NCBI GenBank assembly: GCA_947496555.1
Contig: CANMDH010000020.1
Span: 1 to 64,000, forward strand
DNA: 64,000 nucleotides
DNA from: an uncultured Aquimarina sp.
GTDB taxonomy: Bacteria; Bacteroidota; Bacteroidia; Flavobacteriales; Flavobacteriaceae
Reading direction: 5' to 3'
The notes under the pieces were generated by a model. It worked only from the letters and a program-made list of their open reading frames with translations. It was not told the origin of the DNA and did no database searches. Shown piece after piece: positions 1 through 8,400 of the stretch. Position numbers and translations under genes: made by a program. Numbering within the stretch: the stretch's first letter is position 1; each line of letters begins with the position of its first letter.

Positions 1-14
1 CTGATTTTAAACAC

Positions 15-46
15 CAATTCCTCTGGGGCTAGCCCCAGAGGAATTG
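15..46 (-). terminator. 32-nt perfect palindrome, probable terminator
   Basis: A perfect palindrome with 16-nt arms (CAATTCCTCTGGGGCT and its complement) lies 17 nt beyond the stop of the minus-strand TraQ-like gene. A long GC-rich hairpin just after a stop fits a transcription terminator. No clear T-run follows on the minus strand, so it could also be an element-end palindrome. Confidence 0.5.
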
Positions 47-62
47 AAACAACAGACAGAGT

Positions 63-764
63 TTAATTTACATATCCTTGAGATTTGGCTATTCCGTTTG
101 ATGATTCAATAACAAATTCGATTTCTTTATTTCCAACTTCAAACGACCGAAACCTTCCTTTTATAAACTCGCTCTTTAAATCTAAAAATTCGTTTTGATT
201 TATGGCTTCTTCGCTATCTAATATTTCTAGTTCACCATCTATGTTTTTGAAATATACTTTATACATAGCTTCCTCATTTTTTGTTGTATCTAAGCGAAGA
301 ATAAGATTTGTGTATTCATTTATATAGTTCTCATTTTTATCAAAAGTAACAGTAAAATCAAAGCCTTGTTCTATAATCTGATAGGCTAACTTATGTTCTT
401 TTCGTAACCCTTTATCATTTTCTAAAAAGGTATTGATTTGATGTTGCCCTTCTGTTTTGGCAACATACTTTGGAACAATCTCTAAATTGTTAAATTCATA
501 CTGTTGCCCCGGTGGAAGAATATTGTTTTCTAATTTATAAAATCCTTCTCCTTCCTGTATTTCATATTCAAAAGTGTAATTAGTTTCTTCGACTATATAG
601 TCAGGAATAACACTAATAAAAGTTAATATTTCTGTATCTATTTTATTTGAGGATATATATTCACTTTTGATTTGAAAATCAAATGAATCTTTTACATTTA
701 CTTCGATTGGTTCACAACCTGTTATAAAGGATAGTGCGAACAAAATTAAGGTTGATTTTTTCAT
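63..764 (-). CDS. TraQ-like (DUF3872-type) conjugation lipoprotein
   Basis: Predicted 233-aa outer or periplasmic lipoprotein: a short hydrophobic signal ends in the lipobox FITGC around residue 17. The rest reads as two consecutive beta-rich domains, about residues 25-133 and 134-233. The first resembles the pattern of Bacteroidetes conjugative-transposon TraQ/DUF3872 proteins (Y.F.YEI..GEG, then PPGQQYEF, then a D.G turn). That assignment is from memory of the family and is moderate. Its start codon overlaps the stop of the TraO-like ORF (ATGA), as expected for a tra operon in which traO precedes traQ. No other transfer gene is visible, so this is the edge or remnant of an integrative conjugative element. 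Confidence 0.55.
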   Translation of the reverse strand: MKKSTLILFALSFITGCEPIEVNVKDSFDFQIKSEYISSNKIDTEILTFISVIPDYIVEETNYTFEYEIQEGEGFYKLENNILPPGQQYEFNNLEIVPKYVAKTEGQHQINTFLENDKGLRKEHKLAYQIIEQGFDFTVTFDKNENYINEYTNLILRLDTTKNEEAMYKVYFKNIDGELEILDSEEAINQNEFLDLKSEFIKGRFRSFEVGNKEIEFVIESSNGIAKSQGYVN

Positions 765-1063
765 TGTGCTTGATTTTTAAGAATTGAATATTTTAGGCCT
801 AGACCTACAAAGAATTTTGTTTTGGCTAGATCACTATTTGCATGGTAGTATATATTGGTTTTTGTGACTAGAGATAATTTTTCAGAAAATTGTATGTCCG
901 CATCAAGCCCCCCAAATGCACCATAAATGACCTTACTTTCATCCGTTATCATAGCTCCATTTGATAGTATAAAATCTCCCTTGTTAATGTGCTCATGACC
1001 TAAAGTACCTTCTGGTTTTTGTCCTAATTCATCATCTTTTTGACATCCGGTAAAGAGTGTCAA
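761..1063 (-). pseudogene. truncated/chimeric TraO-like conjugation protein
   Basis: The C-terminal ~75 residues (from GHEHINKGDFILSNG to YHANSDL and VGLGLKYS) match the end of the TraO beta-barrel family of Bacteroidetes conjugative transposons, where an INKGD element, a YG.F.G strand and a final GLGLKY strand recur. The N-terminal half of TraO is missing. In its place is a short lipoprotein-type signal (FFFAIIFLTLFTGC) that starts only at a TTG and is preceded in frame by a stop at about 1100-1102. The ORF therefore looks like a fusion or truncation at a recombination junction. It overlaps the downstream TraQ-like gene by 4 nt. Probably non-functional for conjugation. Confidence 0.55.
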
Positions 1064-1842
1064 AAAGATTATAGCAAAAAAAAAAATCCTAAGTGGCTTT
1101 TAAAATAGTGTTTCATAAAGATGTATATTTATTAATGGTTAATGATTTATTTGTTGTTCAATTTTTAAGCGCCAAACCTACTGTAGTTATATATGTTGGA
1201 TCAACAACACAAAAACCAATGGGTTTCAATAAAAAATATTTTATGGTTTTCCTCATTCTGGCGTTGCACAAATTGATTGGGACAATAATACTAAGCCCCA
1301 GTTTCATTTTTTGAAACTCGGGTTGTTGATACTGTTATTGTTGTGTTAAATATATTATTAAAGCATAATGAACGGTGTTCCCGATACGAGATTAATAAAT
1401 GTTGTATTTCTATATCTCATTGCATTCCCTATACCATGGCGCCCCGTAACCAAATTTCCTCTCCACAGCGATTGATCAAGCCTTCATGTAACCTTACATG
1501 CCCGTCCCGGGGGTTACTATATCTCCCTGGGAGGTTGCCAGGTAACTTCTGGGGCAGTATATAGGCTTCCCGGGCTCCGGGAACGACTTTGAAGCCTACG
1601 GGAAGGTGCTTGCAAGTGCTGTGGAGTAACTTTTAGGTGCTGTGAGGCTAGATAATCTGTACAGGAAAGATATAATATCCCCCGGGAAAAGAGTTGTAAC
1701 CTTCGGGAACGTATTGGTACACGCTGTGGAGGATATAAAAGTTACAAAGACACTATTTTAAGGACCAAAATGAAGAAAAAAAATCCCGGGACCTTTAGAT
1801 TAGGTCCCGGGATTGTGATGGTAGTATACGGGATGATGATTT
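1064..1842. other. non-coding/decayed GC-rich island, no supported intact gene
   Basis: This ~780-bp stretch has no convincing intact gene. From about 1440 to 1815 it is much richer in GC than its surroundings, with many CCCGGG motifs. It carries three diverged copies of a ~45-nt unit around GCTGTGGAG: plus strand near 1618-1626 and 1725-1734, minus strand near 1463-1472. A plus-strand frame from 1546 to 1758 reads like protein, including YGKVLASAVE and later FGNVLVHAVED, but is broken by one TAA at 1627-1629. A 12-bp inverted repeat (TTAAAATAGTGT at 1100-1111, complement at 1750-1761) brackets the stretch. I do not recognise the decayed product. Confidence 0.4.
1774..1814 (-). terminator. 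rho-independent terminator
   Basis: Perfect 12-bp stem (AATCCCGGGACC and its complement at 1782-1793 and 1803-1814) with a 9-nt loop. On the minus strand it is followed by a run of eight T. It lies 29 nt beyond the stop of the 63-aa gene at 1843-2034 and would end that transcript. Confidence 0.85.
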
Positions 1843-2034
1843 CTATGCGCGGGAGGCATATTGTTTTCTAAAATATTGACTCATATAGCCCTTAAAACGT
1901 TCTGGATCGTTTTTAAACACATATTTACCTGCTGCGCGTATCTCGTCAACAGCTTCTTTTAAGTGAGTAAAGGCTTTATCTCGCAGGGATTTGGCTACAG
2001 AATTTTCTTGGGCCGCGGTATCGAGCTTTTCCAT
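1843..2034 (-). CDS. small charged protein, possible C-terminal part of a larger protein
   Basis: A 63-aa soluble, charged, helical protein with the pattern DKAF.HLKEAVDEIR, AAGKYVF and ERFKGYMSQYFRK. This pattern recurs at the C-termini of longer uncharacterised Bacteroidetes proteins, so the gene may be a remnant. The frame stays open a further ~13 codons upstream of the ATG (residues KKLIASQFK) before a stop. A strong terminator directly downstream argues that it is or was expressed. No function is assigned. Confidence 0.5.
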   Translation of the reverse strand: MEKLDTAAQENSVAKSLRDKAFTHLKEAVDEIRAAGKYVFKNDPERFKGYMSQYFRKQYASRA

Positions 2035-2283
2035 CTTAAATTGGGATGCGATTAGCTTCTTTGTTTTAATTACTTATGATTTATGGGTGCTAGGATATGC
2101 CAGAGGAGTGTCACTTTTTGAAACTGGGGATAATTTTTTGAAAAAAAAGAGAGGTAATTATGGAAACCCGTAAAAATAATTGAGAAGAATTGTTGATTTT
2201 TGGGAAGAGAGAGGTGATTTAAGTATGTATTTATAAATGGAAAGTAAAGAATATATATCCTTTATACACTTGTTGGGCACAAT

Positions 2284-2763
2284 ATGGAAAAAATGAAAAT
2301 CAGAAATTCTAAAGATGCATTACTCTTTTTTTTAAGTGAGAAAAAAAAGACTCAATTCTTAGTGAATGAATTGGGAATAATAATGCTTATGCTGAGCTGT
2401 CTTCTTTGGCTCATATTCTTTTATCTTGGTTACCAGTTTTTATTTTTCACGATAGCAATCCAAATTTCTTTATTATTTATTGGCTTTAAAATGATTTCTA
2501 CAGAAAAGGACAGACAGACAGAAGCGGAATATATGGTTCATAAAATATATAAAGAAAATGAAAAGAGAGGGATATATTACCAAAAAAGGTTTGAAAGACT
2601 TTTCAGAAAATACTTTTCTAAGGGAGAATATTTTGCAGATAACCCAAGAAGGCAGGTAGAAGTAATATTGGAAGAATTAAATAGTCAAAGACTTGACAAA
2701 AACGAAAAAGCAGAATTAATTGATATGTTGAACTATTTCTTATACGAATATTATGTTGAATAG
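2284..2763 (+). CDS. hypothetical two-TM membrane protein
   Basis: A 159-aa protein with a charged N-terminus, two closely spaced hydrophobic helices at about residues 27-48 and 50-68, and a long lysine/glutamate-rich cytoplasmic-type tail ending LNYFLYEYYVE. No family was recognised. It overlaps the next gene by 11 nt, which suggests translational coupling and joint function of the two membrane proteins. The ATG lies 2 nt inside the left inverted repeat of the cassette, so any promoter must lie outside the cassette or be very short. Confidence 0.6.
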   Translation: MEKMKIRNSKDALLFFLSEKKKTQFLVNELGIIMLMLSCLLWLIFFYLGYQFLFFTIAIQISLLFIGFKMISTEKDRQTEAEYMVHKIYKENEKRGIYYQKRFERLFRKYFSKGEYFADNPRRQVEVILEELNSQRLDKNEKAELIDMLNYFLYEYYVE

Positions 2764-3079
2764 TATCGTCGCATTTTTCAGTAGACGACCAAATTTGGGA
2801 CGAATTAAAATAATATTATTTCCAATATTGGTTGGAGGTATAAGTTTTGATTGGTTAGTAGGCTATAATTTTGCTAGCAAACAACTTGAAGTATCATCAG
2901 GTACGGATGAAATTTTGATTCCAATTTTAATGGTTAGTATTTTTATAATTATGCTTTTTGCAAATCTTTGGGATAGACATCGAGAAAGGAAAATTATCGA
3001 AAAAAAAATAGAATTACTTGACAAACCAAGTACAACTGAAGCAATGAAAATGGAAATATTACGTCAAATAGACCAATAA
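2753..3079 (+). CDS. hypothetical small two-TM membrane protein
   Basis: A 108-aa protein with hydrophobic segments at about residues 18-36 (IKIILFPILVGGISF) and 55-72 (LIPILMVSIFIIMLFANL), followed by a charged coiled-coil-like tail. No family was recognised. It starts inside the end of the preceding gene, and its stop lies 4 nt before the right inverted repeat, so the pair fills the cassette exactly. Cassette pairs of this kind in Bacteroidetes are often of unknown or defence-related role; that is inference only. Confidence 0.6.
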   Translation: MLNSIVAFFSRRPNLGRIKIILFPILVGGISFDWLVGYNFASKQLEVSSGTDEILIPILMVSIFIIMLFANLWDRHRERKIIEKKIELLDKPSTTEAMKMEILRQIDQ

Positions 3080-3242
3080 GTACTGTGCCCAACAAAGAAC
3101 TGAGTTAAAAAACAAGTCTTTTTACGCTAATTTTGAAACAAAATTCTCATCATAAGACAATACCCCAACAAAAAGCGATAGGTCTTTTAATTTTTAAAAA
3201 TACGTTTCAGAATCCTTAATACTCATCATCATCCCCGCCGGG

Positions 3243-3380
3243 GGATCCACAGTTGCGATCAAACAAACAGGAGATGGCGAATTGAATATCAATAGTGATG
3301 GGTTGGCAAAAGGAACGTATTTCTATACAATATATGTAGGGAGCAGAAGAATAAATACTAAGAAAATGGTGATCGAGTAA
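3243..3380 (+). pseudogene. C-terminal fragment of a T9SS/chaperone-type surface protein
   Basis: A reading frame without start encodes about 45 residues including GDGELNINSDGLAKGTY and ending KKMVIE. This is the characteristic last segment of Bacteroidetes surface proteins with a C-terminal sorting-like domain (pattern G.G...I....L..GTY.Y.......IDTKKMV). The frame opens at 3198, but nothing upstream is recognisable. It is a stranded 3' end left by deletion or recombination between the cassette and the TPR gene. The rest of 3096-3557 shows no gene. Confidence 0.55.
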
Positions 3381-3557
3381 TAAGGCTATCCATTTTGTTC
3401 GCGATTACAGAGGTTGGGAACCGAAATGTATACGATACCCGCTTAATTATTTGAGTGGGTATTGATTTTGATATAAGCGTTGTAAAAAAATCATTATGGT
3501 TGAAAAGATAATATGATGTATTTTTGGGAAAAGACCAGCTAATTCCCAAAAAATTAT

Positions 3558-5204
3558 TTGTTGAAAATAACTTTCGTATATATAAGTGCCTTTTTACTAT
3601 CCTTTTCGATGTATTCGCAATCTCACGATAGTATCGCAAATGTTTTGAAGGATAAAATCGAAAAAGCAACTACCGATTCTGCTCGGATTGGTTATAAAAT
3701 TAAATTGGTTGAACAAATGCGTAGGTTTGATGTGGATACCTCGCGGGTGATCCTTAATGAGGTATTTGCATTTTTAAAAGAACAAGATAAAAATGAGTAT
3801 TATCAAAAAAGTGAAGCACAGGCATTAAATTATTTAGGCATATTAGACAGCAAACAAAGTAATCCAGAAAATGCATTAACCAACTATTTAAAAGCACTTG
3901 GTATAAGTGAGATCATTCAGGACTCTGTTACCATTGGGTTGACGTTGCATAATTTGGGAATGTTCTACAGACGCCAGAAAGATTTCAAAAAATCTAAACA
4001 ATATTTTAAAAGTGCGATTACAATTAAAAATAAGTTAGCCGATGTGGAAGAGCTTGCTTTATCACATCATATGTTAGCAGTTACTTACTATCTCAATAAA
4101 CAAAATGATTCTAGTCTTATTCATATTTCAAAAGTAAAAGCCTTGCCTTGTTCTAAATCCAGAATAGCTAAGGCCAATGGTGGTTTAGCTGCCATTTATT
4201 ATAGTAATAAAGAGTTTGATAAGGCTATTGCGATTTATAAAGAAAATGTAGGGATTTCAAAGAGTATAAAGGATCAAAGTGAATTAAGTGTAAGTTACCT
4301 AAATGTTGCTGTATTGTATAATGCACTTAAAGAGTATGATAACGCACTACCTTATCTGGATAGTGCCATAGCGGTTGCTAAAGAACTGAAGAATAAAGAA
4401 TTGTTACTCAAGCAATATTATAGCAGAAGCAATCTTAACGAAACAAGAAAAGACTACCAGCAAGCCTTACAAGATTATAAAATCTATAAGGCCTATAATG
4501 ATTCTGTTAATGATACAGAAAAAGCAAAACGCATTACTGCTTTAGAGCTCAATTATAAATTTGAAAAAGAAAAACAAGCCGATCAATTACGTTTAGAAAG
4601 TGAAACTGCCAAAAAACGATTGTATCTTATCTTATTGGCTATAGCACTGGTTTTAGGAGGTATTATTTTTTGGTTAACTCGTAAAAATGCAAAGCATCGC
4701 ATCGCCTTATCGAAAAATAAGCTAGAACAAGAACAGCTAGAGAAAGTGAAAGCCGAGCTTGCTCTGATAACTCAGGAAAAAGAACTTAAAAAAGTAGTGG
4801 TTGATAGTTCAATACGTCAAGAAGTACTCAACAAAACCTTGGGTGATATTCGCGAAATTATTCGGCTTGAGAATGAAAAAGAACGTGTTAAGGCATTACA
4901 TTCACTATCTGCTTCGTTACTTTCAGAAAAAGCTACCAAAAAAATAACCACTGATTTGCAATCCTATCTCAATAAAGTAAGTCTGGATTTTAAAGTGATT
5001 TTGGATAAGCACTTCCCACAATTAAAAGAAAAAGAAAAAGAATTACTGAGTTTGATGACTTTGGGACTCAATTCTACCGAGATAAGCAAACTTCAAAGTA
5101 CTACAGTTTCGGCCATAAAATCTTCCCGCTCTCGTATCCGCAAAAAAATAGGGGTAGACTCCAAAGAGGATATTATAGAGTTTATTAAAAAAACCAAAAT
5201 ATAA
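3558..5204 (+). CDS. TPR membrane protein with C-terminal LuxR-like HTH
   Basis: A 548-aa protein with a signal or anchor helix (ITFVYISAFLLSFSMYSQ), TPR repeats at about residues 60-330 (for example ALNYLGILDSKQSNPENALT), a transmembrane helix at about 353-370 (LYLILLAIALVLGGIIFWL), a coiled coil, and a C-terminal helix-turn-helix (LGLNSTEISKLQSTTVSAIK) followed by basic residues. This architecture is common in Bacteroidetes sensor-regulators in which periplasmic TPRs are coupled to a cytoplasmic LuxR-type DNA-binding domain. The start is a TTG (two in tandem); no ATG gives a signal peptide. It directly precedes the giant surface protein, which it may regulate (inference). Confidence 0.75.
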   Translation: MLKITFVYISAFLLSFSMYSQSHDSIANVLKDKIEKATTDSARIGYKIKLVEQMRRFDVDTSRVILNEVFAFLKEQDKNEYYQKSEAQALNYLGILDSKQSNPENALTNYLKALGISEIIQDSVTIGLTLHNLGMFYRRQKDFKKSKQYFKSAITIKNKLADVEELALSHHMLAVTYYLNKQNDSSLIHISKVKALPCSKSRIAKANGGLAAIYYSNKEFDKAIAIYKENVGISKSIKDQSELSVSYLNVAVLYNALKEYDNALPYLDSAIAVAKELKNKELLLKQYYSRSNLNETRKDYQQALQDYKIYKAYNDSVNDTEKAKRITALELNYKFEKEKQADQLRLESETAKKRLYLILLAIALVLGGIIFWLTRKNAKHRIALSKNKLEQEQLEKVKAELALITQEKELKKVVVDSSIRQEVLNKTLGDIREIIRLENEKERVKALHSLSASLLSEKATKKITTDLQSYLNKVSLDFKVILDKHFPQLKEKEKELLSLMTLGLNSTEISKLQSTTVSAIKSSRSRIRKKIGVDSKEDIIEFIKKTKI

Positions 5205-5376
5205 TATACGAACCCTGAGCCCTTCGACAAGCACAGGATATGCATTATCGAAGGGTGGTATATAATTTACTTCCATCGGTATAACATTACGCTTATTAAA
5301 CACTTTTAACGCTACGATGGGTAGATTGCAACCCTTTTGCAACCCCTTATAATCAATACTTTTCTTAAAATAATCT

Positions 5377-5384
5377 TAATTTTG
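5377..5384 (+). promoter_or_regulatory. possible -7 box for the surface-protein operon
   Basis: TAATTTTG fits the Bacteroidetes -7 consensus TAnnTTTG and lies 92 nt before the ATG of the giant surface protein. No TTTG at the right distance (17-23 nt) upstream was found, so support is partial. Confidence 0.3.
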
Positions 5385-5476
5385 CCCACGATTTTTATAA
5401 GAATCGAACAACTCAAGTTGCTCGTATTTGATCAAAAATCAAGCTCAAAATCTAGTATAACAATAACATACCCCTT

Positions 5477-8400
5477 ATGAAGCACTTTTACATTGCACTA
5501 TTTTTTATGGTCAGTTTTGTGAACTTATCAAACGCGCAAAACGAATTTATTACCACCTGGCAAACAACTACTGCCAATGAAAGAATCACGATCCCTACTA
5601 TCGGATCCGGATATAATTATACCGTAGATTGGGGAGATGGCACAATCGAAACTGGTCGTACCGGAGATGCCTCTCACGAATATGCGACTGCAGGAACGCA
5701 GACCATAAAGATTAGTGGTGATTTCCCTAGGATTCATTTTAATAATAATGCAGATACTGATAAAATACTGACTGTTGAGCAGTGGGGAACCATCGCATGG
5801 GAAAGCATGGAAAATGCATTCGAGGGTTGTGCTAATCTTAAATTAAATGCTGATGATGTACCAAATTTATCTGAAATTAATTCTACAATCAACATGTTTA
5901 AAGATTGTACCAATTTTGAAGACTTGAAAGACAAAATTGGAGATTGGAATATGGTTACAAGTACAAATATTTCAAATATGTTTGAAGGATGTACAGTTTT
6001 TAATGAAAATATTGGAGATTGGGATACAAGTGGGGTATTCTTTATGGATGCCACTTTTGCATCAGCTACTTCATTTAATCAAGATATTAGTAATTGGGAT
6101 ACTAAAAATATTGCTTTCTTCAGAAATACATTTAATGGCGCAACCGCTTTTGATCAAAATTTAGGTAATTGGAATTTGAGTGGAGTGCAGTTTTTTATGA
6201 CTGATATGCTATTAAATTCTGGGATATCACAAGCTAATTATGATGCTACATTGATAGGATGGGCTCGATTAGATGCTGACGAAACAAAAATTCCAAATAA
6301 TGTACGATTTAGTACTAATGCAACATATTGTTTAGGAAAAGAAGCAAGAGATATCCTAACAGGTGCGCCAAATAATTGGACTATTACTGATGGAGGTACC
6401 ACATGCGCGGCAACAGATTTCTTTATCACCACTTGGAGCATAGCTAGCAATAATGAAGAAATAGCACTTCCTATTGTAGATACCGGACTTGATTTTACTG
6501 TAGACTGGGGTGATGGTATTATTACTAATGAAACGGAAGAAGCGTATCATACCTATGCAAACGCTGGTACATATACTATTCGCATTTCTGGTAATTTTAA
6601 TCAGATTCGTTTTAATGGTAATGCAGATAGTAGAAAAATTCAAACCATAGAGCAATGGGGGAGTAACAAATGGACCTCTATGGAAAGTGCATTTAAGGGT
6701 TGTGGATCTCTAGAAATAAATGCGACCGATGCTCCCGATCTTAGCGATGCAACCTCCATGGAGAGTATGTTCGAAGATGGATCCTGTATTGATAATGGTG
6801 GAAATATAGGAAATTGGAATGTCAGCACCATTAGCTCAATGAATAGTATGTTTCGTAATGCTTTTATGAATGAAAACATCAATACTTGGAATGTTAGTAG
6901 TGTAAAGAGTATTGATCATATGTTTCAGGCTTGTGAAGATTTTAATTATCCTTTGGATCAATGGGTTACTACTAATTTGGAATCGGCAATAGAAACTTTT
7001 GCTGATGCGAAGTCTTTTGATCAATCATTAGGGGACTGGGATATTAGTAATGTATCAGATTTTACTGATATTTTTACTAATGGTACGGGTATGTCTGATC
7101 AAAATTATGATGCTACACTTATCGGTTGGGCGACATTGGAAAGTGGGGAATCTCTTTCTTTAAATGTTTCCTTTGGAGCTGGAAATCTAAAATTTTGCTT
7201 GGGTGAATCAGCTAGAAATCTATTAACATCGTCAACATATAACTGGTCAATTACTGATGGTGGTTTTGGATGCGATTTTACAAATGCCTTTATCACTACC
7301 TGGCAAACCACTACGGCTAATGAATCGATTACTATACCAACTACAGGTAGTGGATACAATTATGCAGTAGATTGGGGAGATGGTATTATTGAAAGTGGAT
7401 TTACAGGAGATGCAACTCACCAATATGCAACTGCAGGAATCTATACTATAAAAATCAATGGTGATTTCCCAAGAATCAACTTTAATAACACTGGAGATAA
7501 AGACAAAATAAGATCGATTGAACAATGGGGAACACAACCATGGATTTCTATGGCAAATGCTTTTAGGGGATGTACTAATCTGAAATTAAATGCTGATGAC
7601 GCTCCAGATTTGACGCTTGTTACTTCCTTGTATAGAACATTTTTAGGTTGTACGAATCTTGAAGATTTAAAAAATAATATAGGCACTTGGAATCTAGAGA
7701 ACATAACTACCATATCCAGTCTATTTGAAGATACGTCATTTAACGAAAACATCAATGGTTGGAATGTAAGTAAGGTCGAGGACTTTTCTAGTATGTTTAA
7801 AAATAATACGGTGTTTAATCAGCCTTTAAATAACTGGAATACTGAAAAAGCGAATGATCTCACCAATATGTTTGATGGAGCAACAGCTTTCAATCAGCCT
7901 ATTGGAATGTGGAATCTGGCACTGGCACAATATTTTGATTTTATGTTCCTCAATGCAGCGACTTTTGACCAAAATCTTGCAGCTTGGGATATAAGTAATA
8001 CAAGCAGGGATTCAATGGATGGTATGCTTACAGGTTCGGCAATGTCTCAAACAAATTACGATGCTACACTCATAGGTTGGGCAACCTTAGAAACTGGAGA
8101 AACAAGGATTCCGACAGAGGTGAAATTAGATGCTAGTACTTTTTATTGTTTAGGAGAAACTGCAAGAAACACCCTAACTAGTGCTCCATATAATTGGACA
8201 ATAAACGATGCAGGAAAAGGTTGTCCCGAAGATTTCTTTATTACTACCTGGCAAACTACTGCGGCTAATGAATCCATTACCATACCTACTACAGGGAGTG
8301 GATATGATTATACAGTAGATTGGGGTGATGGTATGGTTGAAAGTGGATTTACAGGAGATGCAACTCACCAATATGTAACTGCAGGAATTTATACTGTAAG

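Larger units (their letters stand above)
2270..3095. mobile_element. two-gene cassette bounded by 12-bp inverted repeats
   Basis: TTGTTGGGCACA at 2270-2281 is repeated as its exact complement at 3084-3095, and the next bases also largely mirror (AATA/AGTA). The repeats lie 2 nt before the first ATG and 4 nt after the last stop, so they enclose precisely two overlapping genes. The cores GTTGGGC and GCCCAAC obey the integron recombination-site consensus (GTTRRRY/RYYYAAC). However, no complete attC with paired inner boxes and no integrase was found. Best described as a cassette-like mobile unit of unknown mechanism. Confidence 0.45.

Noticed and set aside
1093-1314. 73-aa plus-strand ORF beginning at a GTG
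   Set aside because: No recognisable protein character over its full length and it shifts frame near 1255; more likely a decayed or chance frame.
1343-1564. 73-aa plus-strand ORF in the GC-rich island
   Set aside because: Composition follows the repeat island, and a different frame there reads more like protein; not a supported gene.
2270-3095. Complete integron cassette with attC
   Set aside because: Only the outer GTTRRRY/RYYYAAC boxes are present. I could not find inner paired boxes or a second site, so I call it cassette-like only.
1-3557. Insertion sequence or transposase as the cause of the accessory scar
   Set aside because: No transposase or DDE-like ORF could be read, even in fragments.
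3358-3669. 103-aa minus-strand ORF
   Set aside because: It lies across the start of the TPR/HTH gene on the other strand and shows no domain.
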